Positions 39,360 through 50,368 of a stretch of 64,000 nucleotides of DNA are shown here, one piece after another. Both the position numbers and the translations under genes were made by a program. Position 1 is the stretch's first letter. Each line of letters opens with the position of its first letter. The DNA is from Pelodera strongyloides (lineage: Eukaryota; Nematoda; Chromadorea; Rhabditida; Rhabditidae), in assembly GCA_036852015.1 (NCBI GenBank), contig JAANDG010000308.1:106056-170055 (forward strand), in the 5' to 3' direction. Below the pieces are notes generated by a model, which had not been told where the DNA came from, did no database searches, and worked only from the letters and a program-made list of their open reading frames with translations.

Positions 39360-39741
39360 AACAACACATTCCACATACGAACGGTTGGCTGATGTCAAGG
39401 TCGTCTCGAATTCGAATGAATACAAGAAGACCTCCTAAATAGAAAATAAGATCAAAGATCAGAACACAAAGTGATTCGGGTTATTCAAACTCCCGTAAAT
39501 TCCATCTTAGTTCAGTATTCGTATCTCCGTCGTGATTGAGACAGGTATTCGAGCCTCTCCTGTTTTAACACACCGCTTTAACTGTTCAACATAAAGCAAA
39601 AGCAGACTAGGAGACGCTTCATCCTCATCCTCAATATATATATTAGAACAAAATTTACCCGATATCCAACAGTAGCTGAATCGATAGTCTCGGCATTACT
39701 CGGCAACCCATCGGTCAATCTGCTTGATCGTGACGTTCCAG
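39360..39741 (-). other. Two possible orphan exons
   Basis: One block at about 39658-39741 lies between a TTATCAG acceptor and a GTAAAT donor and reads AGTSRSSRLTDGLPSNAE, then TIDSATVGYR. A second, after CTATTTAG at about 39434, reads EVFLYSFEFETTLTSANRS in compatible phase and reaches a stop. No start exon, domain or homologue is recognised, so this could be a broken gene, an unrecognised gene or chance. Confidence 0.25.
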
Positions 39742-41316
39742 CCTGATAAAATAACAATTGTGTAAAAAGCACAATGAAGTTGAGCGGAACTTCCATAAAA
39801 TACACTACTGAAAATGATAAGTGACGCACATGACAGACCTAAGGAAGGATCACATTTTATAGTTACTACTAGAGCAGAAAGTACAACTTTAATTTAACCC
39901 GAGAGGTGGCCGGCCTGATTTCCCATCCGAAGATTCAGCTCATGAATTCGGCACACAAAAGAAAAGCGAAGGAAAATGCACCTGAGCGACCAACTTTTTC
40001 TTGCACCTATCCAGCGGACTGACAGAGCATGAGCTACCTCGCACAATTTATGTAATAGACACCGTACCTTTCATAGAGATATGAAATATGAACCTGCCAA
40101 TTCAGAAAATTGAACTTTGAAAATGGTACTTACCTTGAACTTAGAAATTCGTTTATCCAATCACAGGTCGCCAAGCAGGCTATCGGGCGCCTAGCTCCTG
40201 GAGCGCGGGTCGGAGCGGCCGTCACGCCCTATTGGAGGTTATACCATCGCACAGAAATCCAGAACACCGCCTGCAATGTGAATAGAACAGAAACAAAGAT
40301 CTAAGCCCAAACCCAAATCTCTCCCACTAACAGGGTTAAATTGTTAGAAATTTCCTAAGAAGTTTTGAGGTGCAGAGGCCAGAGGCCATATTCACCACTC
40401 CGTTTCCCCCGGGGGAATATTCCCGTTCTTTGAAATATGAACGAGAGAAGGTAGAGCTCAACACGCGAGATTAAAAAAATGAACTGTGCATTGCGCATAC
40501 CTTATTATAAAACGGCAAATGGGTAGAGCGTGGCTTCTCTTTCCTTCTCTTTCCCGACTCCACAAAGCTTTCGACTTCCTGAACTTCAAAACGCTTCTAG
40601 TTCCTACAGGTTGGCCTTACCAGGTTCGCTCGCTGAAAATCGGACACGAGAACTAGCCAACTAGCGCAGTCTTTGAATGAATGGCGAAAGAATGTGTTTA
40701 CGACTAAGACGTCTCAGCCTCATTGATGAATGTATCGACTAAAACGCGGTAAATATAAAATCGCACCAACCACCATCCTCGTAAGCATAAGCAATGACAG
40801 TGCCACTGGCAAATAAGTGCTCGCTCTACCTCAAAAATCAACGAAAGTTACGAAGCATTTATGTCTGTCACAAGAAAACGAGACATGCCGTTCTACATAT
40901 AGGCTCTGACACGCCGTAATCAAAGATCAAAGATAATTCAAATAAAAAATGGCTCACCAACGAAATCATTCCGAGAATAGAACAGGAACACTGATCATTA
41001 TCACCAGGGCTATGCTGCTAATGCTCGCGGGACACGGACAGTCTGCGAAAGAAAGACAAACAGAAGTCTTAAACAACATTGTCAAGTATAATCGGCGGTG
41101 AATACAAACACGGCAAAAAGAGTAAACGCAACAATACCACTTATAGTTGCATTCACAGTGTTCAATCCAGTTTACACGAGATACATAAACTAAGTTTAAA
41201 CAACATATCAATCTAAAACAACACACGAATAATAGTAGAACAAACACCTGCCCGGAAAATTCGAATTTTTCTATAACATTTTTAAATAATTAATTTTCCC
41301 TCCTTTCCACAAAAGC

Positions 41317-41460
41317 CGTGCATTTCAAAATGCACGGTCCGCGGCGGCTCCGCCAAATTTTCCGAAATTTCAGGTCGAGAAAAAGCGCAGGTCAGTTTTT
41401 AGAGCCGCCGCGAGCCCGCTTTTCTCTAATTCTGCCCGCGATCCCGCCAAAGGTCAGCCA
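41317..41460. repeat. GC-rich repeat island
   Basis: It begins with a hairpin (GTGCATTTCAAAATGCAC), continues CCGCGGCGGCTCCGCC and ends with CCCGCGATCCCGCC. It is similar in composition to 37983-38115. Confidence 0.5.
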
Positions 41461-42020
41461 AGAACTTCGTTTTGTGCAAAAAATGTCACAGAAGGTCGCG
41501 AGTACCAATTTAGTACCGGTTTAATACCAAATTAGCCGGGTTAAAAACCACGGTTTGTCCCGTTTAAAATTGGGTCTAGACTTGTCGGAGACCGGTACGA
41601 AAATGGTACTATTTTGACAAGCAACGCGACACGCAATCACCAAACTACGGTAGTTTCGCTGCCGAATAAAACACCTTATATTTGCAGTTTTCACCCCCGA
41701 TACATCGTACTGTAACTCAATACAAAATAACTACCGAAAATAATAATTTATTAGAAATAAACGCAATCGAAAACATAATTAATACGATAAACCTATTAAA
41801 ACTATTCACAGCAGATGAACATAGTGCAATAAATGCAGAGAGACATGCGAATAAAACTTGATATCCATATGGGATATAATACAATCAGAGTTAGAGTTAA
41901 AAAAGTCTAAGAAATGTACAGCTAACAGCTACTGCTAACAACAAGGCTACTATACTAACGCAAAAAAATTAGGGGAATGTGAGAATAAATGTTAAATATG
42001 AGATAAAAAGTATCGAATAC

Positions 42021-42266
42021 TTCAAAATTGATCCCTCCCTGACTAGATGTAAAATAGATAGAATTTTCGAGCTAACAATGAGCACGACTCCCTTATGTTA
42101 ACGTTGCACCTTTCGGCATCTTCAGGACTATGCTACTTTGTCAGTTGAAATTCTTGTTGGTGTGAAGATGCCGAAAGGTGCAACGTTAACATAAGGGAGT
42201 CGTGCTCATTGTCAGCCCGAAGATTTTATCTATTCTACATCTAGTCAGGGAGGGATCAATTTTGAA
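42021..42266. repeat. Long fold-back element
   Basis: The left arm begins TTCAAAATTGATCCCTCCCT and the right arm ends AGGGAGGGATCAATTTTGAA. Arms of about 100 bases are nearly identical inverted copies around a spacer of about 40-50 bases, with a few mismatches. No coding capacity. Confidence 0.88.
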
Positions 42267-42428
42267 AATATTTCTAATAGTTTAGAGTATAATAAACACA
42301 AGTAAAGACAATAATCTAAAGAATATACAAACAAAACAGTTTCTATACAAAGAATAGAATATTGTGGCCAGTACCCAGTACTATATACTTTACAAATGAA
42401 CTTGCTTATTGCACAATAAATCTAACCG

Positions 42429-44441
42429 CTAAGACTTCCAAGCGAAAGTGATGCAGTAATCATTCTTGATTCCCAGAGGATGTTCATCATGACGTCCACC
42501 GAGGCTCTGATCATGCGGTAGAAATGCATCCGATTGCCCGAATGTATCGATCTGGAATAAAAAGCGAGATTGGTATGACAGAAAAACAGCTAACGAAACA
42601 AGCTAATCGTTTGTGAGACTCATAAGAAAGCAAATCTATATAAAAATGAGGAGTTTTTACTTTTTTTGTTTGTGTGAACGGAACGGAATTCTACGTTTCG
42701 GGCGTTTGTACTAGACCCTTTCCGCAACTCTTCAAAATAAGCATAATTGAATTTTATTACATAAATTTGGAAAATACGTTCCAGACGGAGACGTTTCGCT
42801 GTATGGTCATTTTAGTAGGACCTCCTAAATAGTCGCAGGCGGCGATAGCCGTCTGGTAACAAATAACACTAATAACTAGGACTAACAGCGTGAGGAATAG
42901 GAAACTAACTCAAGTCTCAAGCCCATAAACCACTAAATAAATAAGAAACCACACGCACATGTGCAGTTATGTATATACAGAGTAAAAAAACGAAACACTT
43001 ACACATGTGAGCACATCTGAATGAGAAGTAGTGGACGTGTGTTGAAGGTGAAGGTTTCAATAACATCCAGCATATAGCATATCACGGTGACTTAGAATGG
43101 GACAGCTGCGACCACGATTTACTAAAAACAGTAGTATGTATATTGTGGCAGCCAGCTACATGATTCGCGCAGAAGAAAACCAAACTAGTATACTGAAGGA
43201 AGAATATAAAATAACAATATCATAACACTTACACAAATGAGTAACTCCTAAGATGTAGCCGGGTGGCAGGTGGCAGGTACGGAGGTACGGTATGCGAGGA
43301 TAAACTTCCGATCCTGCTTGTATAGTTCATGGGCGTTGTCGAATGAAGATAGAGCCGTCCAAGTTCAAAAGCATAGAACATAACGGAGCTGAAATACCTG
43401 AAATACTATAGATTAGGTACAAAATGTGATACATGAATTCGAGAGCAATTGTAATTACAACCAAATAATTAACAACAAACCGTAAACAAATCCGAGGTTT
43501 TGATTTCACAACTCATCTGGTTGGCAACCGCAACAATGGAATCTGAACATGAAATGCATAAGTCAACCATATAATTCAGCTATACTCTTAAGTGGTTTAA
43601 AAATGTAACTTGAAGTAGAAGTAGACACGCGAAAACTCACGGGAACTCGCAATCCGCACGCATATCATTCGGAATGAACTTCAAGTAAGTACTCAACATC
43701 TAAGGGCGCGTTCGGGATTGCGAAAAGAAAGAAAAGAAATCAAAAAAGTAGTTCGGGATGGCCGGTCGGAAATGTAAATCTTTTCCACAGTACACATAGC
43801 CCGTGGGCACAGAGGCATTCAAATTGTCTCCAAATTGTTCTGCATATCTAAATATAAGTGGTCTCTGTGCCCACGGGCTATATGTACTGTGGAAAAGATT
43901 TACATTTCCGACCGGCCATCCCGAACTACTTTTTTGATTTCTTTTCTTTCTTTTCGCAATCCCGAACGCGCCCTAAACAAAAATGTGTGGCTGAAGCATG
44001 GCGTTGAAAGGTTAAGGCGGCGCGGCGCCACAGAACCCACCACTACTACACAACACTCGCGAGGATTCATTTTTGATGAGAGTAAGAGAATATGCAACGC
44101 AAAACTAACCACATAGTTCGTGATCCAGTTCACCAAGCATATAGTCCAGTGGCCCAGTTCATAACGGAATTCCATGCAGCCAAAACAACAGGATAAGAGG
44201 CGCGGAATGTCGACACATCGTACTGAAACAGATATCGGAAACATACCAGATACGCGGTGAATTGACCAACAATAAGGAGCCACGAAAATACTATATCGAA
44301 ACACTGATAGAAAAGCTGAACAGCTCGGTAAGGCCCGGAGGCAAGAAGAATCACGGGCAATGGATGAATTACTTTATTCACACATACAATAAACGATACA
44401 AAAAACAACAAATATACACAGAAAGCGAGAGAATTCAGCAA
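42429..44441 (-). CDS. Possible membrane protein gene, unrecognised, tentative exon chain
   Basis: Several splice-bounded blocks read like exons. 44247-44441 starts MLNSLAFCVYLLFFVSFIV and continues PYRAVQLFYQCFDIVFSWLL, giving two hydrophobic segments. 44134-44222 reads YDVSTFRASYPVVLAAWNSV. About 43644-43695 reads TYLKFIPNDMRADCEF in phase. 43.5 kb reads SIVAVANQMSCEIKTSD. 43.37 kb reads SVMFYAFELGRLYLHSTTPM. 43005-43090 reads TVICYMLDVIETFTFNTRPL. 42429-42551 reads IDTFGQSDAFLPHDQSLGGR and ends FAWKS with a stop. The last two join in phase 0. The 43.65 to 43.5 kb junction does not keep frame with the splice sites I see, so this may be two genes, one broken gene, or a model error. A fold-back MITE occupies 43704-43973, inside the proposed gene. 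I recognise no family. Confidence 0.45.
43701..43976. repeat. PIF/Harbinger-type (Tourist-like) fold-back MITE with TAA duplication
   Basis: The element (43704-43973) begins GGGCGCGTTCGGG and ends CCCGAACGCGCCC, flanked directly by TAA on both sides. The arms, about 110 bases, are nearly perfect inverted copies, with a 30-50 base centre. The TAA target duplication and GGGCGCGTTCGGG terminus are hallmarks known for Tourist/PIF-Harbinger MITEs. High arm identity suggests recent insertion. Confidence 0.88.
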
Positions 44442-44787
44442 AAAGAAGAAGAAGAGTGTCGATTTTGGATAACACGCGCCGCAGCCTATCGCAATACGCG
44501 CAAGACGGACCTAAAATGGTCTAAACCGGGTCTAAACTGAATTAGTACCAGTCTCAGACCGCAGGTACCCTCCCGGCGCCGCCGACCAGCAAAAAGAGTA
44601 TATTTTCGGTACTGGACCGGTAAATTTCCGGTTTTTTCTCCTGATTTTAGGGCAGACCGGTACCAAATTGGTTTTCGCGTTTTCTATGGTGCGAAAGGAA
44701 TGCACTACCGTACTCCAAATTGAAAATACAAACGAAGTCACGAAATAGAACGCACCACACGAACAGGTATGATTATGGTAATTACAC

Positions 44788-44802
44788 CCCCCCCCCCCCT
44801 TT
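44788..44802. repeat. Poly-C run
   Basis: An uninterrupted C tract in AT-rich DNA. Confidence 0.85.
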
Positions 44803-45318
44803 GCAATCATAAAAATGTGACTATGAGGAAATTTATTAGTTGTAATTGGAGACAATAGATTACTATAAGCTTGGAAAACACATCAACATTATATCGAACC
44901 AAGTTCAACCATAGAACTCTTCCAAAAAAATGCCTAAAACTCTTGCACTAAAAAGAAAGTATACATCACGACATATATCACAGATGAATGACTGAAAAGA
45001 AATGCTAAGCATCATCACTTCACGCAATACGATGTATACAAACAAAAATCAAATAAAACTACAAATCAATAAATAATTCTAAAAAACTATTCACTTCACT
45101 TCAAAGGTCAACTTAGGAAGCAAGCGATAGATTTTTACCGTATATAACAATAAGAAATAAAATAAGTAACGACGTTTTGATCCTTATGTGAATAAAGTGG
45201 TATTCATAAAAAAAGAGATTATAGAGAATCGAAATGTACAGGTACCCAAACCCTAGACCCACATGAAAGCACTCATTCATGAATGATAGAAATATCTGCC
45301 AAACGCTAGCGATATCTA

Positions 45319-45608
45319 TAATGGGGTTTCCATGTATGCGATTCGCACCTGCGAAAATGTCAAACCGCTGTCCATGTTCAAGTCATTTTACATGCATGTC
45401 AACTGCCTACCGTAACCCATGCGAATCGCACGTTTGACATGGTCCTGCAGCGAAAGCGTATCAGATCCATACTAAATCCGTACTATTTTGAAATAAATCC
45501 ATACTAGATCCAAAATCGCTGCGGGACCATGTCATTTACATCGACTCGAACAAGGACAGCGGTTTGACATTTTCGCAGGTGCGAATCGCATACATGGAAA
45601 CCCCATAA
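45319..45608. repeat. Fold-back element with TAA duplication next to the stc-1 3' end
   Basis: The element spans 45322-45605 with TGGGGTTTCCATGTATGCGA at one end and its inverse TCGCATACATGGAAACCCCA at the other, flanked by TAA on both sides. Subterminal blocks (CACCTGCGAAAATGTCAAAC, then CGCTGTCC) pair over about 55 bases. An inner CATGGTCC pair also exists. It lies 117 bases past the stc-1 stop and may be inside its 3' UTR. Confidence 0.87.
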
Positions 45609-45722
45609 GAAATATAAATAACGGAATACAGAGAGAGTGAAAAGCCGCTCAAAATACACAGTAAAAAGAAAACGATGAGTTCCTTCGAATCGATCCATTT
45701 GCTCGAAAATAAAAAATACTCC

Positions 45723-48700
45723 TCAAAGTTGCACATCAACTCTTTCTGCTTCATCAACTTTTTGTTTTTCGTTGTAGAAATGACGCTTTCTGATTTTCTT
45801 TGGTAGTTCAATGGCGGTGACCTGCAACATAAACATATAGCATTTGGCACACTTCTTAGATCCGAAAATAATTTAATTTAGTGGTTCATGCTAAAGTCGC
45901 TGACTCTAAAGTGGTCAATACAAGCCTACAAGTCTCAAACAACGATATGAGATATGTCAAGGAGAAAACCCAATCAATTAGTCAATACCTGTAAAGGCCA
46001 TCCACCACCAATCACTCCCGCCTGTACTGAAGCACCAGTTGCAACGGCGAGTTCTGGGTCGATTCCGAAGTTTGGTTGCTTTCTAAACGAAGATTCATTT
46101 TGGGATTGACACGCTTTACTTAGTAAATCGGTTGAAGACAACGAACAATAAGCAATCTACGAAGCCGCGAAAATTTCACAGCTTGATACTCTTGATAGAA
46201 ATTGTGCCTAATGAATCTTATGTACTAAAGGTACCCGGCCACAAGTAGAACGCCTCGTTTGCAAATAAGGAATCATAACAAAAAAAGGAAAACCAATTGT
46301 AAGCAAAAAATATCATTACAAGGATGATTACCCGAAAAACCTTCCAACAATCTGTCGAATTCGTGGCACTCTTGTTGAACCACCAACCAGAACAATTTCA
46401 TCCACGTCTTCGGGCTGAATTGAAGAAAACAAGTAATTAAGAGATGACTCATCACTCAGCTAACCCATAACTACAGTACCCTTTTAAGAACAAACTTAAG
46501 TCATATTCCACAACGCCTAATATAACTCAGTCTCTGTCTGAACTCTGAACAGTGACCAGTGACGGTGACACATACCTAAAAAAAGAGGAGCACACAAAGA
46601 CTCGGAACTATTTAGAACAACTAGAATACCTTCAATTGCGCGTCTTCCAAAGCGGCAGCCATTGGTTCAATGATTGATTCAAACAACTCTTCGTTTAACG
46701 CTTCAAATTCCTTCCTCGTTAACTAAACGATAAGTTAGAGTAAGAGAAAAAAAATACCAAAGTCAACAACGAAGTGTTTCGTTAGGGTTTTAAAACGCAA
46801 CTAAACAAGAATCCAAACTGAAAAGACAAGTATCCGTGGGAACTCTAATGATAGGTGAAACCACAAATCATAGACATTTACTATGTGATTTGCAGCATTT
46901 TCACAAAAAACTACCTCATATTCCCACTTTCCAACAGTTTTCAAGTCCAATTTTATAGTCGTTTTCAACTTTTCAGTCAACTTCAGCTTGGCAGCCTAAA
47001 AGAATCATGTGGTGAGACAATTGAAACTGATCAGCATGTTCTCGGATTCAGAAAGAAACCAATACTCTTCTTGTAAACAATTAAACATTGCACACAATCA
47101 CAACGCGTAGTTGAAGAAATAAATATAGGGAAAGATACCTCTACTTCCAATCGAATTTGTTGTATGTCCTCCTTGTCCGTGATCGGCTTCTCAAACTTCT
47201 CCTCTAGTAACTAAACAAAAGTAAAAGTGAAATTAAATTAGTACAACGAGCACAATTGCGAATAAGATAATTTTCATTAGTCGCCAAGTAAGAGACATGA
47301 TCTAATAAAACATTACACATGTCATAAGGAAAACAGGGCGCACACAACCATTGCAAGTAACAATTTTCGTTCCATCGGTTATCGATTCATTGATTTTTGG
47401 CCCTTGCCATCGGAACCGCGGTCTAAGATTATCGAAACAAATTACACAAACCCCAACGACCAACCTTTATAATATGTTTCTGCACATTATTATTGAAGTC
47501 CTGTCCACCCAATCGATTGTTTCCGGCCATGGCTTGTGTGATGAAAACACCTCCTTGTAGCCATAGGACTGATACGTCAAGGGTGCCTCCACCTAAACAA
47601 AGACAAGTAAGCAACGGCACTGAAGTTTCCCATTCATAACAGCTTGACCGCCCCAGCCTACGTCGGTTTCAATAATGCAATATCAATCTGAAACAAATAT
47701 AGAAATTATCCAAGAATCGAAAGGAAAAAACTTGCCCAAATCAACAACAACGACACTTTCCACTCCCTTCTTTTTATGAAGTCCATAGGCTAGAGCCGCC
47801 GCAGTGGGCTCCGAAATCACACGCCGTACGTCCATTCCTGCAAGGACAAAAAAGTTTATAACACTTCAACGTTAACAAAAAATGAATCCAAAATTACGAT
47901 TTCCGTCATCATTTAGGTAAACAAACAATAAAAAAACTAAGATATGAAACGTGAAACGGTGAAACCAAATAAATAAAAAAAGTTACCCGCAAGTTCTGCA
48001 GCTTTTGAAGTGGCGTTACGCTGTTTCTCCTCAAATTCAGCCGGCACAGAAATCACAACCTGGAAAGAAAACATATTAATTAGTAAAACATAATAACCGA
48101 AGATGCTCGATAACACAAAAGCAACAAAAAAAAGTGCAAAACCTACAAGTAGAATGGACTACAACGAATACCACAAAACACGAACCTGTGCCAATGAAGA
48201 TTTCAAGTGTCTTTCCGCCGCTCTTCTCAAATATGCAATAATAATTGAACCAACTTCTTCTGGAGTTACTTTCCTAAAATTAGGGAACATAAGCGCACTC
48301 CCGTATCAGAACAGGAACACTTAATTCTCTGTAGAAAAGATTAGGCTTTCAGTTCTAGGTTCGAGAGATAGATAGAGAGAGAGAGACAGGTAGAGAGAGA
48401 GGGTAGAGTACCTTATCATACGGAGTAAGGTAGAACATCATAAAATTGGCGTCGTATGTTCGAAAAACCAAAAATATATCAAAACGAGCTACATAATATT
48501 TTAATGAATAAGTAAACATACTTTACTCCAGAATCCAAGGGAACTTCAAAGAAAGCGTTTCCCTTTTCGTCCAGTTTCACCATAAATGGATATCTTCTCT
48601 GATCTGCCTGAACAGTGAGAAACTGAGCTTCGATGGCCAACAAAACTCGAAACTGGTGTCACCAAATATACTGCCAAAAAGGAAGGAGCTAACATTATTA

Positions 48701-49759
48701 TTATTCTACAATGATTCCACAAGATTTTCTATTTGTAATAGTAATATTCATTTCAAAACATTCCCAATGAGTATCCGTATTAACTTTCATACGCGCACGC
48801 AAACTATACTTTAAAACGTACAACAAATAATGGATTGCTGGCATCCATACTCTTTCCAATAAACCGTTTGGCGTCGTAAATAGTTCGGAGTGGATTATGT
48901 TCTTGTTGTTCAACGGCTTTTGTTCCCACAATTACAGTTCCATTAGGTCTGAAAGGTGAAAGTGGCATTCTGTAATGCCGTTTTTTTTACCACAATTCAC
49001 GACGCAATGCTAAAAATCTGCTCCTCGTGAACTGTCACTCCGCATTAGTCTTAATTTAATACCAAACATAGTTTCCCTCCAAAACCCATTCTTGTTCATA
49101 CTCATATTGGTAAAATCCAGAATAGTAAGAAGCAATTAAGGACCCTAAGTTAAGCCTAAGCAGTATAGAGTGTTTACGCATTATATTCCTTCCAGCGTTT
49201 CTAAAACAATGGTAATCAGATCAAATTCAATAAGCGATCTCAATCAACTCATTCATAGAAAAACTTACAACCACGCCACAACCGATGGTATCGATCTCTT
49301 TCCCAGTGCATCAGGGATGATTGTTGTCTCGCCTGCAGATAAATAACTAACGATTATGACGTTGCTAAATTTAGCTTCACAATATCGAATTGAGACGATA
49401 AATATCCTTAATAAGTATGTAGTCAGTCCTCACCTGTAACAGCGTGATAGATTCCTATTGACGAATATGTTGTACCCAAATCGATGCCGGCAATTTTCGG
49501 CGTTGGCGGGGGAAGTCCATATTTCTGTGCGATATATCCGGCCAAAAGAAGGGCGAGGATAGCACCTCCTTAACAAAGAAAAACGTCGTGAGGTCCAGCT
49601 TTCAGGATAACTAAACTTGACGGGCCCTAACTTTAACAAACTTTGTAAACGCTAGGTTTTACCGTATATCGCTATTCGAAGCGTTAATTTCTTTCTATTT
49701 ATGCACAATAATCAACATTTCAGCCAGAACTCACCTACTAAAGACATTGAATTTGACAT
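45723..49759 (-). CDS. stc-1: STC-1 / HSPA13, microsomal Hsp70-like ATPase
   Basis: About 14 exons encode an Hsp70 ATPase domain with an N-terminal hydrophobic anchor, as in HSPA13/STCH. Order: MSNSMSL joined to [20 protein letters not shown] (membrane segment), [18 protein letters not shown] (phosphate 1), [118 protein letters not shown] (phosphate 2), [53 protein letters not shown] (adenosine motif), [20 protein letters not shown], and [20 protein letters not shown] up to the stop at 45723. It lacks the peptide-binding and lid domains of canonical Hsp70, as HSPA13 does. The family associates with the endoplasmic reticulum; its client role is poorly defined. Start at 49759; a five-codon upstream frame precedes it. 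Confidence 0.93.
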
Positions 49760-49775
49760 CGCTTTCGTTTCTCCC

Positions 49776-49793
49776 TTATAACCGGCTTTTCAT
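49776..49793 (-). promoter_or_regulatory. Short upstream reading frame in the stc-1 leader
   Basis: ATG at 49793 opens a five-codon frame (MKSRL, stop) ending 16 bases before the main start. It would lie in the mRNA if the leader extends past it, which the TTTACAG acceptor just upstream permits. Confidence 0.45.
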
Positions 49794-50368
49794 CCCAATT
49801 ACAGCCTGTAAATGTTTGATGTTATGAACTAGGTTATTCTCTAGCGTGAATTACACTAAATGGTAAAAGAAACGAGCCATGTAATGATGAACACAATAAA
49901 ATAAAGCATAAATAAAAATTTCACAAAAAAAATTCGGGCGGTGACGGTGCGTTGGCAAAAAGCCAACTCCCCATGTTGTAGCAAGTACGGTGGAATGCTA
50001 CAAAATATCATTTTAATAAGCAACCGTACAGCCTTACCAATTGTGTTCTATTACCAATCTTTAGGCATTATATCATTACAAAATAATGATCTTAGGTAAT
50101 TTTTTTAAAAGGACCTAATTCACAGAAATACAGTTTCGTATGGAGCTCTCAGGAACAATGTTTCGGAAGCTTTTCTAAGAAGAGTTTTGTTCCACCCACA
50201 CACAACACATTGCACTCCATCAACATTTAGGGAATCCATAAATTCTGAAGCACCCTTATTGTTCCAGGATCCGAAGATGTCACATGTTGAACAAACGAAT
50301 GCTTTATTAAAAATTTAACTCCAAATAAGAATATAACCCAATCTTAGACAAGGTATATAACTGATAAG

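Larger units (their letters stand above)
35364..42428. other. Repeat-rich region without a confident gene
   Basis: About 7 kb carries MITEs (35.6, 37.2, 39.0, 40.4, 42.0 kb), GC-rich islands at about 37983-38115 and 41317-41460, and an (AT)n run at 36151-36172. It may hold the promoter and leader exon of the MFSD14-like gene. Possible exons at 39.4-39.7 kb are listed separately. Confidence 0.5.
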
